A DNA stretch of 6,421 nucleotides from PVC group bacterium. Its GTDB lineage: Bacteria > Verrucomicrobiota > Kiritimatiellia > SS1-B-03-39 > PXDE01. Below, one piece after another: positions 1 to 5,939 of this stretch. The number at the start of each line of letters is the position of its first letter. Position 1 is the first letter of the stretch. The notes beneath the pieces were generated by a model. The model saw nothing but the letters and a program-made list of their open reading frames with translations. It was not told where the DNA came from and did no database searches. Location: assembly GCA_003566475.1 (NCBI GenBank), contig PXDE01000215.1:1-6421 (forward strand), read 5' to 3'. A program made the translations under genes and the position numbers.

Positions 1-74
1 CGTCGATGATCAGCGAACCCCGTTCGTTACCACCGGAACATGCCCGGGTGGTCGTATCATCCCAAGAACGTTTT
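1..74 (-). pseudogene. Possible decayed C-terminal continuation of the PHP gene
   Basis: On the minus strand, just beyond the stop of the PHP gene, the two other frames encode short pieces that look like a continuing C-terminal tail. One frame gives LWYVDSEK (starting within the last codons of the gene). The next gives GMIRPPGHVPVVTNGVR before a stop, and the first frame resumes with SLIID at the window edge. In related PHP proteins I would expect, after the final metal ligands, a segment ending in a short aromatic strand and then a proline-rich loop; these pieces resemble that. Reading through needs at least two frame changes. This is inferred from pattern only; the stretch may equally be plain spacer. 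Confidence 0.3.
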
Positions 75-827
75 TCACTGTCGACGTACCACAATCCGGC
101 AGCCGGTGAGCGCCGGCAGGGGAAACATGGTCCAGCTTCGGCCCAGATGCTGGGGCCGGTGGAAATCGTCGTTGGCGAAGCCCCAGACCGGACGCTCCGG
201 CATGAGACGGGTCAGGATGGCATCCCAGGTGGCCCGGTCCTCCGGGTAGCGGTCGCGCTGGTTCACGATCTCTAGCCCCACCGCGTGAGGGTTCGCCTGA
301 TACACAGCCACGTAGTCATCGACGTCGTAGTTATCCCGGCGGGTGTAGCGCCCCGGATGGAAGACCACGGCGATCCCGCCGGCTTTGCCGACCTCCTCCA
401 CATTGTCGGTCAGGCCGCGGCCAGCGTTGAGGTCGCTGAAATAGCTGCCCACATGGTGGCCGCGCGACAATTCGTTGGCCTGCACCGCCAGCATGCCCAA
501 GGACTCGGGGTTGCGATCCCACCGGGACCAGGGGTAGCTGACCCGGTTGTGATCGGCCAGGGCCAGGATGGTGTAGCCAAGCTCATGATAGGCGTCGATG
601 ACGCGATCCGGCGCCCACTGCCCGTCGCTCTCCGTGGTGTGGGTATGCAGGTTGGCGCGATGCTGCCGCCACTGCCAGTCGACGGTGGCATAGGGGTTGC
701 GGATTTCCGCCTCGGCGGCGACGTGGGCGAGAAGGATGAAGAGGCAGAGGGCCAGAAGGTGCCGGAACGGCCGCAAGACCAAGGAAGGACGGGATGGGGT
801 CGGCTGGGCGCTGGCGGTTCCGAACAT
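75..827 (-). CDS. Exported PHP-domain metal-dependent phosphoesterase, C-terminus probably lost
   Basis: The protein has 250 residues. The start at 827 is chosen because AGGAG lies 7 bases upstream (835-839); an in-frame ATG at 875 would add 16 residues ahead of the export signal without a comparable ribosome site. Residues 17-40 form a signal peptide or membrane anchor (arginines, then HLLALCLFILLAHVAAEA), so it probably acts in the periplasm. PHP metal-site motifs appear in order: HTH at 61-63, D68 (ESDG), ADH at 91-93, NEL with E119, H125, FHP with H157, and NDDFH at 219-223. PHP proteins are polymerase- and histidinol-phosphatase-related hydrolases that use a metal cluster, often acting on phosphoesters; the substrate here cannot be told. 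After the last motif the chain runs only 27 more residues and ends in an arginine-rich tail unlike the family, suggesting a frameshift near 100-115. It is divergently placed from the broken sulfatase, with a 402-base spacer between them, and has no operon partner in the window. Confidence 0.82.
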   Translation of the reverse strand: MFGTASAQPTPSRPSLVLRPFRHLLALCLFILLAHVAAEAEIRNPYATVDWQWRQHRANLHTHTTESDGQWAPDRVIDAYHELGYTILALADHNRVSYPWSRWDRNPESLGMLAVQANELSRGHHVGSYFSDLNAGRGLTDNVEEVGKAGGIAVVFHPGRYTRRDNYDVDDYVAVYQANPHAVGLEIVNQRDRYPEDRATWDAILTRLMPERPVWGFANDDFHRPQHLGRSWTMFPLPALTGCRIVVRRQ

Positions 828-995
828 GCGCTTGCTCCTGGGGTTGGGGGTGTCTCGTGAAGGAGCGATCTCCATCGGCCGGCCGGGAACGGCAGGCGCT
901 CACGAATGAGTCAGGGCACCCTAGCGCCCGATGCGCGCCAGGGCAACCTGTGCTTGCGGCGGGTACGGAGTGAGATGACGCGCAGGAGGCCTCGT

Positions 996-1017
996 CCGGC
1001 TTCGCGAAAGCGCTTCG
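996..1017 (-). repeat. Dispersed repeat word R4, copy A
   Basis: Read on the minus strand, these 22 bases match 4964-4985 on the plus strand at 18 positions. The conserved parts are CGAAGCG and CGCGAAG-CGG. The adjoining bases (towards 1050) also show patchy similarity to 4940-4962 with small gaps, so the real repeat is probably longer than this core. Confidence 0.5.
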
Positions 1018-1060
1018 ACGCGGCAGGCCCAAGCGAACGGCGACAGGCAGGACATCGACT

Positions 1061-1081
1061 AATCCCAAGTCCCCAGTCCCT
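1061..1081 (-). repeat. Dispersed repeat word R3, copy A
   Basis: Read on the minus strand, this gives an AGGGA-TGGGGA--TGGGAT pattern that matches 4876-4896 on the plus strand at 17 of 21 positions. The word is G-rich and somewhat repetitive, so it is weak alone; its support comes from lying between R4 and R1 in both spacers. Confidence 0.45.
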
Positions 1082-1096
1082 CCGGCGAAGCCGCCC

Positions 1097-1136
1097 GTCT
1101 CACCCCTCATCCGGCTGCGCCCAACAGCTCAGCGGC
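1097..1136 (+). repeat. Dispersed repeat R2, copy A
   Basis: These 40 bases match 5038-5077 in the same orientation at 35 positions, with no gaps. The core includes TCCGGCTG and GCCCAAC followed by TCAGCGGC. It is the best-conserved repeat in the window and the only one of the four shared words in direct orientation. Confidence 0.75.
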
Positions 1137-1139
1137 CGT

Positions 1140-1179
1140 CACCGACCATTGACCATTCCTTGCTGGCCATTGGATACTC
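1140..1179 (-). repeat. Dispersed repeat R1, copy A
   Basis: Read on the minus strand, these 40 bases match 4615-4654 on the plus strand at 31 positions without gaps, including an exact 13-base core CAGCAAGGAATGG and the word TATCCAAT. The copy lies about 50 bases before the sulfatase start. It encodes nothing recognisable. Confidence 0.75.
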
Positions 1180-1218
1180 GCTCCCACGCGCCGCCTCCGC
1201 ATTCCGACCGGAACCCCG

Positions 1219-1223
1219 AAGGA
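1219..1223 (+). promoter_or_regulatory. Ribosome binding site of the broken sulfatase
   Basis: AAGGA lies 6 bases before the ATG at 1230. It fixes the ancestral start, since the reading frame is open much further upstream (from 906) but that part has no sulfatase similarity. Confidence 0.6.
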
Positions 1224-1229
1224 AAGGCC

Positions 1230-1808
1230 ATGAGCCATTCCGAACGACCCCATATGCTTCTCATCACCGTGGACCAATGGCCGGGCAGCCTGATGGGGTG
1301 CGCGGGGCACCCGGTGGTGATGACCCCCACGCTGGACCAGCTCGCCGCCAACGGGGCCCGGTTCGCCCGCGCCTGCAGCGAGTGCCCGGTCTGCCGTGGC
1401 CGCGCGCCGCACGCTGCTCACCGGGCTCGTTCCGGCCTCGCATGGCTGCCGCGACAACGCGCAGAAGCCTCTGCCGCCCGTGCCCACCCTGGCCCAGGCC
1501 TTCCGCGACGCCGGGTATCAGGCGTACGCGGTGGGCAAGATGCACCTGATGAATCAGCGGGACCGCGCCGGCTTCGACGACGTGTGGGTGGACGAGGAGG
1601 GACGGGGCGGCGAAGGCATCGGGCAGGACGACTACGAGCTGTTCCTGGGCGACCACGGGTTCGCCGGCCAGCGCTTCGCGGGCGGGATGAACAACAACCA
1701 GTACTGCTCCCGGCCGGCGACCCGTCGAAGCCGGGTCCGTCCTTCGGCCTGGAGGGCCAGCGCGGCACCCACTGGCCGCCCCCGGCCGGGCGGCTCAGCC
1801 AGGGCTAG
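1230..1808 (+). pseudogene. Sulfatase (alkaline-phosphatase superfamily), frameshifted and truncated
   Basis: The start at 1230 opens a typical type I sulfatase: HMLLITVDQW, then GHPVVMTPTLDQLAANG, then the approach to the active site, CSECPVC. Sulfatases of this class convert a Cys in C-x-P-x-R to formylglycine and cleave sulfate esters. Here the frame breaks immediately after that Cys (1392-1394): one extra base at 1395 moves the rest into another frame, which continues V-A-A-R-R-T-L-L-T-G, so the motif would read CVAAR with the usual Pro also gone. That second frame carries good family sequence to about 1705: LAQAFRDAGYQAYAVGKMHL with the conserved Lys and His, then DDYELFLGDHGF and GMNNNQY. 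Near 1715 the similarity moves back to the first frame (GDPSKP), apparently with loss of the segment between, and a stop follows at 1806-1808. About 190 codons remain where full proteins usually have 400-500. Nothing resembling the C-terminal half follows. It is very probably inactive. Confidence 0.85.
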
Positions 1809-1929
1809 GCTAGCTGCGATGCACAGGAAACGAAGCCGCATCTACAGGTTTCGCTCCCGGCCGAAGTAGGGTAATGTCCCCGGAATGTCGCACCTTTGTC
1901 CACGTCACGCCCCACCCGGAGTCCTGACC
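1809..1929 (+). other. Short spacer with two AATGTC words, possible insertion-element scar
   Basis: The sequence after the truncated sulfatase holds two direct AATGTC words (1873-1878 and 1884-1889). Just before them is a short open frame from 1809 to the TAA at 1872-1874, ending HLQVSLPAEVG. This looks to me like the tail and end-sequence of a lost insertion element, but that is pattern memory and not proven. The leader of the large downstream gene must also lie here. Confidence 0.3.
1918..1921 (+). promoter_or_regulatory. Ribosome binding site that decides the start of the large exported protein
   Basis: GGAG lies 8 bases before the ATG at 1930. It favours 1930 over the in-frame ATG at 1885, which has no such site and would put 15 extra residues in front of the signal peptide. 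Confidence 0.6.
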
Positions 1930-4542
1930 ATGCGCCGACCTGACGGTCATCCCTCCCTGTCGATCCGCCTCCTCTCCCGGCTGGCCGCTCTGCTGGTCGG
2001 CGTCGCCTTCGCGTCCGCCTCCGCCTCGGCCTCCTTGCCCTTCCCGGAACCCGGTTCCATCGACCCCGTCGAGCTCGATCCCGAGGTGCACCGGCTGATC
2101 GCCGAGGCCGCGACCAGCATCCTCCTCCGACTGGGCGCCGAGGATCCGTTCGCGGCCGAGGACGCCGACGACGAGGATGCGGACGAGGACGACGATGAGG
2201 ACGAGGAGGCCCCCGAGCCCCTCTGGGTGCACGCGCCGCAGTCCAACCGCCGGGTGGTCGGCCGGGAGCCGGTGGAGCGCCGGTACCGGCGGGTGACCAC
2301 CGAGCGCGAAGTCCCGGTGTACGAATGGACGACCCGCCAGGAGACGGTGCGGGTGCGGCGCGGCGGCGGCACCACCGGCGATCCCGTCACCATGGAGACG
2401 GTCACCCGCGACGTCCGGGTCCGGGGCAAGCAGATCGGAACCCGGACTCAGACCCGGACCCGCCTGGTCCGCGATCCCGAGGGCCCCATCCGCCGCGAGG
2501 AGACCCGGCGGGTGTACGGACCCGGGGGGCCGGACGACTGGCATTTCCATCTCCTCGGCCATAACGCCCGTGCCCTCCATGCCCTGCGCGTGGCCGGGGT
2601 GGACGCCGACGATCCCCAGGCGGACGCCCTCGCCCAGCGTCTGCGCAATCATGTCCGCGTGTACGGGCCGCCCGAGGGCACCTACGATCTGGCCTGGCTC
2701 ACCGCCGCCTTCGCCCGCATGCCCGGAGACGACAACGCGGACCTCACCCGGCGCCTGGCCGGTCGCCTCCTGGTGGGCCAGCTCACCGACGGCCCGGCCG
2801 CCGGTCTCTGGGCCTCGGCCGCCATCTCACCCCCGGTGATCCTGGCGATGCTCCAGCACGAGATGGAGCTCAGCCGCGAGCTGGCCACCGCCCGGTCGAG
2901 GGGCGGCGACTCCCCCTCCCGGGCCCAGCAGGCCCGGATCAACCAGGCCGAGAACGCCCTGCGCCACCACCAGGAGCAGATCCCCTGGGTCAGCCGCCAG
3001 GGCTTCGTGCTCAACAACCCCACGCGGTCGAGAACCATCGAACCCGACGCCTACTATGACTTCGGCGACGGGGTCGATTACGGGCCCATCAGCCGCGACG
3101 GGCCGATGGTCCATATTCACCATCTGGTGGTGGGCGATCTGGCCCAGACCGCCTGGGCGCTTTACGCCCTGCGCGAGGCCAGGCAGACCGGACGGCTGCC
3201 CGAGCGCGTGCCCATGCCCACCCGGGCCGACAACCAGCCCCTGCGGCCCGCCGACCCGGTGCCGGCGCGGATCCTCGCCGCCGCCCGGGCCGTGGTGGCC
3301 CGGCAACTCCGCGACGGATCCTGGAACGCGGGGGTGTTCGTGCACCGGGTCACCGGCTTCGAGGATTTCTCCCGGCAGAGCCCGCCCGACCTGCCCGCGG
3401 ACATCGAGGATCCGTTCAGCGTGCTCACCACCGCCACCGGCTGGTTCGCCCTGCGGCAGGCCGTCGCCCTTCTCAGCCCGGCCGAGACCCGGGGGTTCAT
3501 GCGGAACCTGGCCCATGGGGAGCAACGGCTCGTGGCCGAGCTCGAGGCCTGGCGGAACGACGGACTGGGCGGGCGCCCGGTGGGCGGGCGCGACGAGCCC
3601 TACGACCTGCTGGCCATGCTGGCCGGGATGGTGGCCGCGCCGGGAATGCCGCTGGAGGTGAACCGGTCCGTGTGGGAGACCCTGGTGGCCGGGCTGGCCC
3701 GCGCCATCCCCGCTGTCGACGAGTGGCCGTCCGGTCACCTCTCGATCCGCGAGGAGGGGGTCTGGGCCTTCTACGAGGCCCGGGCCCGCGAACGGTTCCG
3801 GAACGAGAACCCCGACGAGCCCCTCGAGGGCCGCGACTGGACCCAGTTCCGCCGCCGCGACATGCCCAGCCGGGTCACCCACCGGGTCCGCCGCGAGGTG
3901 CGCGGGGCGGCGCTGGTGCCTATGCTCATGGACGGCGCCCGCCGTCCTCTGGCCGGGCAGTGGGCGCTGGTGCCCGAACCCTCGCGCCTGAGCAGCGTAG
4001 CCGACGTGGTGGCCTATGTGGACCGCGAGTACGCCTTCCCCGGCCGCTTCGTCCGGTTCGGCCCCGAGATCGACCCCCAGCGCCTGCGCGGGCTCTCCGC
4101 GCTGTTCGTGGCCGCCGAAGGCGATCCGCGTCCCGTCCCCGACGACACCTGGGTCGCGATGGGCGACTACCTGATGTCCGACGGCCTGCTCGTGGTCGAG
4201 TACGCCGACACCGACCGCGGCCGCATGTGGAAGGACGCGTTCACCGGGCTGCTGACCGAGAAGTCGGGCCGGACCTTCACCGCCGGTGAACTGGGCGACG
4301 ACCACCCCGTCTGGGCCTCGTTCAGCCGCCCCTCCCGCAAGGTCGCGCAGTTGCAGAATCTGCGGGGAGGCTCGTCGGTCCTCTTCGTCCCCGTGCATCC
4401 CGGGACGGGCGGCCCGCCCGCCTTCTCCGTGGACGAGGCCCGCGAGTTCGCGTTCCGGATGATCCAGCTCCGCACCGACACCCGCTACTGGGACGCCGAC
4501 TACGCCCTCGGCGGCGCCACCCGCGAGGACGACGCGCCGTAG
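1930..4542 (+). CDS. Secreted alpha-toroid protein with C-terminal DUF4159 domain
   Basis: The protein has 870 residues; the start at 1930 is supported by GGAG at 1918-1921. Residues 1-34 are a signal peptide: R2, R3, R13 and R17, a hydrophobic core LAALLVGVAFASA, and a likely cleavage near ASA (32-34). Residues 77-93 are a nearly pure Asp/Glu run. Residues 103-196 are rich in Arg and Thr (23 Arg in about 90), in alternating short strands such as EVPVYEW and ETVRVRR. From about 204 to 650 the sequence is helical and resembles the alpha-toroid of prenyltransferases and terpene cyclases: a degenerate QLTDG...GLW at 284-294 and a clear Q-x-x-D-G-x-W (QLRDGSW) at 459-465. From about 695 to 865 it matches my expectation of DUF4159: FPGRFVRFG, a glycine/aspartate strand DGLLVVEYAD, DDHPVW and a late GGSSVLFVPVHP. 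The toroid-DUF4159 pairing is common in planctomycete exported proteins of unknown function. No cyclase DxDD motif is seen, so enzymatic cyclisation is unlikely. Its site of action is probably periplasmic; its partners are unknown. It stands alone, followed by hairpin repeats. Confidence 0.85.
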   Translation: MRRPDGHPSLSIRLLSRLAALLVGVAFASASASASLPFPEPGSIDPVELDPEVHRLIAEAATSILLRLGAEDPFAAEDADDEDADEDDDEDEEAPEPLWVHAPQSNRRVVGREPVERRYRRVTTEREVPVYEWTTRQETVRVRRGGGTTGDPVTMETVTRDVRVRGKQIGTRTQTRTRLVRDPEGPIRREETRRVYGPGGPDDWHFHLLGHNARALHALRVAGVDADDPQADALAQRLRNHVRVYGPPEGTYDLAWLTAAFARMPGDDNADLTRRLAGRLLVGQLTDGPAAGLWASAAISPPVILAMLQHEMELSRELATARSRGGDSPSRAQQARINQAENALRHHQEQIPWVSRQGFVLNNPTRSRTIEPDAYYDFGDGVDYGPISRDGPMVHIHHLVVGDLAQTAWALYALREARQTGRLPERVPMPTRADNQPLRPADPVPARILAAARAVVARQLRDGSWNAGVFVHRVTGFEDFSRQSPPDLPADIEDPFSVLTTATGWFALRQAVALLSPAETRGFMRNLAHGEQRLVAELEAWRNDGLGGRPVGGRDEPYDLLAMLAGMVAAPGMPLEVNRSVWETLVAGLARAIPAVDEWPSGHLSIREEGVWAFYEARARERFRNENPDEPLEGRDWTQFRRRDMPSRVTHRVRREVRGAALVPMLMDGARRPLAGQWALVPEPSRLSSVADVVAYVDREYAFPGRFVRFGPEIDPQRLRGLSALFVAAEGDPRPVPDDTWVAMGDYLMSDGLLVVEYADTDRGRMWKDAFTGLLTEKSGRTFTAGELGDDHPVWASFSRPSRKVAQLQNLRGGSSVLFVPVHPGTGGPPAFSVDEAREFAFRMIQLRTDTRYWDADYALGGATREDDAP

Positions 4543-4591
4543 CCACCGACGCCAGGAGGTGGCCGTAGCTACCGACGCCAAGGAGGTGGCC
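4539..4591 (+). repeat. Two tandem hairpin-forming repeats overlapping the stop codon
   Basis: Units of 26 bases (4539-4564) and 27 bases (4565-4591) lie head to tail and differ by one substitution and one inserted A. The first begins within the last codons of the DUF4159 gene and contains its TAG. Each unit has inverted arms: GCCACC with GGTGGC (4542-4547 with 4558-4563) in the first, and GCTACC with GGTGGC in the second, where the change leaves a G-U pair. No T-tract follows, so a standard intrinsic terminator is not shown, but the pair could end or protect the transcript. Confidence 0.7.
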
Positions 4592-4614
4592 TTCTTCGCG
4601 AGCTCGGACAAGAG

Positions 4615-4654
4615 GAATATCCAATATTCAGCAAGGAATGGCCGATGTTCAATG
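4615..4654 (+). repeat. Dispersed repeat R1, copy B
   Basis: This is the partner of 1140-1179 in opposite orientation (31 of 40 identical, ungapped). It begins with GAATAT-CCA-ATATTC, a perfect 6-bp inverted repeat with a 3-base loop, which the A copy has lost. Confidence 0.75.
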
Positions 4655-4730
4655 GGGGGTGGGGCCGATCCGCTGCACTGAGACGCCATGCCCCGCGGAC
4701 CCCTCCTCGCCAAAAGGATGCCCCCGACGT

Positions 4731-4754
4731 GGCACGGTGCTTCCAGCCCGTGCC
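4731..4754 (+). repeat. Inverted repeat GGCACGG / CCGTGCC
   Basis: A perfect 7-bp stem (4731-4737 with 4748-4754) with a 10-base loop TGCTTCCAGC. It sits inside the repeat mosaic with no gene nearby and no T-run on either side, so it is more likely part of a repeat element than a terminator. Confidence 0.6.
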
Positions 4755-4835
4755 CGAGCGAGGCAGGATCCCGGATCGACCATGGTCGGCGGAAATACGG
4801 TTCATGGACCGTCAGGGACCACACCTCGCTCGGCT

Positions 4836-4852
4836 CCGGGCAAGATGCCCGG
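4836..4852 (+). repeat. Inverted repeat CCGGGCA / TGCCCGG
   Basis: A perfect 7-bp stem with the 3-base loop AGA. It is followed at once by more GC-rich partial palindromes (GGGCGCCC within 4860-4868). No T-tract follows. Confidence 0.6.
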
Positions 4853-4875
4853 GCCACGGGGGCGCCCTTCGGGCG

Positions 4876-4896
4876 AGGGATTGGGGATCTGGGATC
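4876..4896 (+). repeat. Dispersed repeat word R3, copy B
   Basis: Matches the reverse complement of 1061-1081 at 17 of 21 positions. It runs into further GGGAT-type words up to about 4907, giving a short region of near-tandem G-rich heptamers. Confidence 0.45.
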
Positions 4897-4963
4897 AGGG
4901 ATTGGGTACCGAAAGCGACACGGCGGCTTCACTTCGTCAATCTGCCTTCGTCAGCTTGCCCGA

Positions 4964-4985
4964 CGAAGCGTCTGCGCGAAGTCGG
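4964..4985 (+). repeat. Dispersed repeat word R4, copy B
   Basis: Matches the reverse complement of 996-1017 at 18 of 22 positions. It keeps the same order relative to R1 and R3 as in the A spacer. Confidence 0.5.
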
Positions 4986-5037
4986 GTCAACCTTCGGTTT
5001 CCCCGAACCCACATCCCACACCTCACATCGCCCCCGT

Positions 5038-5077
5038 GTCTCATCCCTCGTCCGGCTGAGCCCAACGGTTCAGCGGC
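5038..5077 (+). repeat. Dispersed repeat R2, copy B
   Basis: Matches 1097-1136 at 35 of 40 positions in the same orientation. It ends about 20 bases from the Uma2 stop codon, leaving the small hairpin at 5079-5098 between them. Confidence 0.75.
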
Positions 5078-5078
5078 G

Positions 5079-5098
5079 GGGATTGGCCATGCCAACCC
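5079..5098 (-). terminator. Hairpin just after the Uma2 stop codon
   Basis: The arms TTGGC and GCCAA (5083-5087 and 5091-5095) with a 3-base loop extend through a one-base bulge to GGG/CCC, giving an 8-pair stem that abuts the stop codon of the minus-strand Uma2 gene. No T-tract follows on the minus strand, so an intrinsic terminator is only possible. Confidence 0.35.
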
Positions 5099-5733
5099 TA
5101 CCCGCCCGCATCGGCCGCCGCAGCCCGGTACCGGGGCGGGGGCTCCCGGATGACCGGCGGCTCCTCGCCCGGCTCGAGGGGAAAGTCGAACACCGGCGCC
5201 AGATCGACCTTCAGGTCGGGGAAACCTGGGCTGGCCAGCGTGTCGTCCTGCGTGTAGGCCGCCTGGCGGCGATAGGTCGCGCCATCCAGTCGGAACACCT
5301 CGACCGACTGGGGAAAGGGCGTGACGAGCCAGACTTCGGGCACGCCGCAGCGGGCATAGAGGTCGAGCTTGGACCCGCGGTCCCGCTGGGCGGTGGACGG
5401 CGAGAGGATCTCGATCACCAGCGAGGGCGGGCCTTCGACATGGGTGCCCCGGTTCTGCTTCGGATCGCACACCACGGACAGGTCGGGCTGCACCACATCG
5501 AGGTCCGAGAGCCTGACGTCCACCGGCGACACCAGGACCTCGCAGGGGCGGGCGTCGAAGTGCTGGCCTAGACGACGGGCCAGGGCCAGCAGGATCATCT
5601 GGTGGCGTACGGAAGGCGCGGGCGACATGGCATGGGGCACCCCATCGAGGATCTCCCAGCGGGAGTCGTCGCCCCACGACCGGTAGTCGTCCCAGGTGTA
5701 GGGCGGATGGCGTGCGGTGTTGCCCATGCTCAT
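5098..5733 (-). CDS. Uma2-family (DUF820) putative restriction-endonuclease-like protein
   Basis: The protein has 211 residues; the family usually has about 180-200. It belongs to the Uma2/DUF820 group, which has a PD-(D/E)xK nuclease-like fold, is often present in many copies in cyanobacteria and planctomycetes, and has no settled function. Visible family marks: the opening YTWDDY at 12-17, RWEILDG with E27 and D30, H44, VQPDLSVV with D84, LVIEILSPST with E108, and the stretch DRGSKLDLYARCGVPEVWLV (118-137) with K122, Y126 and W135. These are the expected acidic and lysine positions, so the core looks intact. The last 27 residues are proline-rich and outside the fold. The start at 5733 has only a weak ribosome site; ATG at 5727 is an alternative. 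It is monocistronic, with non-coding spacers on both sides. There is no toxin-antitoxin or modification partner beside it. Confidence 0.87.
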   Translation of the reverse strand: MSMGNTARHPPYTWDDYRSWGDDSRWEILDGVPHAMSPAPSVRHQMILLALARRLGQHFDARPCEVLVSPVDVRLSDLDVVQPDLSVVCDPKQNRGTHVEGPPSLVIEILSPSTAQRDRGSKLDLYARCGVPEVWLVTPFPQSVEVFRLDGATYRRQAAYTQDDTLASPGFPDLKVDLAPVFDFPLEPGEEPPVIREPPPRYRAAAADAGG

Positions 5734-5787
5734 GGAGGGAACCTAGTTCAGAGGGCGGGGCCGGTCAACGGCACGCGGTGTCCCCCG

Positions 5788-5920
5788 GAGCTTCGCGCCT
5801 CGCGGGCTCGGGTCGGCATCGTCCTCACGCGCGGCCAAACGCTTGGCGCGTTCGGCTACGGGCTTCGCGCCGGGCGGGCTCGTTCCCGGGTACGGCTGAA
5901 CGCTGGCGCGTCCAGCTACG
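5788..5920 (+). repeat. Degenerate tandem duplication, two units
   Basis: Unit 1 (5788-5860) and unit 2 (5861-5920) both open with a GGCTTCGCGCC-type word (first unit GAGCTTCGCGCC) followed by a GCGGGCTCG word, and both close with AACGCT-GGCGCGT-C-GCTACG (5838-5860 and 5899-5920). The middle parts differ and unit 2 is about a dozen bases shorter. No protein is implied. Confidence 0.6.
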
Positions 5921-5939
5921 GCGGCCCGCCTGCGCGTAG

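Larger units (their letters stand above)
828..1229. other. Gene-free spacer with dispersed repeat words
   Basis: This stretch separates the divergent PHP and sulfatase reading frames. I see no convincing gene in it: the long open frames lack family features and follow from high GC. It holds four short repeat words (996-1017, 1061-1081, 1097-1136, 1140-1179), each with a diverged copy in the spacer at 4543-5097. No clear sigma-70 promoter could be picked out for either flanking gene, although both probably start in this region. Confidence 0.7.
4592..5097. other. Gene-free spacer: mosaic of dispersed repeats and hairpins
   Basis: No gene can be supported in this stretch: open frames exist on both strands but are low-quality and cross repeat units. 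It contains the B copies of R1, R3, R4 and R2, two strong inverted repeats (4731-4754 and 4836-4852), and G-rich GGGAT words around 4876-4909. Its composition is less G/C-regular than the coding regions, with AT-rich words such as GAATATCCAATATTC at 4615-4629, itself an inverted repeat. Confidence 0.7.

Noticed and set aside
285..860. 191-residue open frame on the plus strand
   Set aside because: Exactly antisense to the PHP gene, which carries the full set of metal-binding motifs; a shadow frame.
906..1229. N-terminal extension of the sulfatase frame
   Set aside because: The frame is open, but the encoded sequence passes through repeat words, has no sulfatase similarity, and a ribosome site precedes the ATG at 1230.
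1810..2652. 280-residue open frame on the minus strand
   Set aside because: Antisense to the start of the large gene; low-complexity product with no recognisable domain.
1930..4542. A true squalene/terpene cyclase
   Set aside because: The QW-like motifs support only the fold; no DxDD or equivalent catalytic motif is seen, and the protein is exported and fused to DUF4159.
2827..4932. 701-residue open frame on the minus strand
   Set aside because: It lies antisense to the large exported protein, whose export signal, motifs and ribosome site are clear. Its product is a His/Gly/Pro/Val-rich sequence typical of a shadow frame in GC-rich DNA, and it runs into the repeat mosaic.
4592..5097. CRISPR array
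   Set aside because: The repeats are diverged, unequal in length and spacing, and partly inverted; there are no regular spacers and no cas genes.
4645..5571. 308-residue open frame on the plus strand
   Set aside because: It crosses the repeat mosaic and then runs antisense through the Uma2 gene; no domain and no ribosome site.
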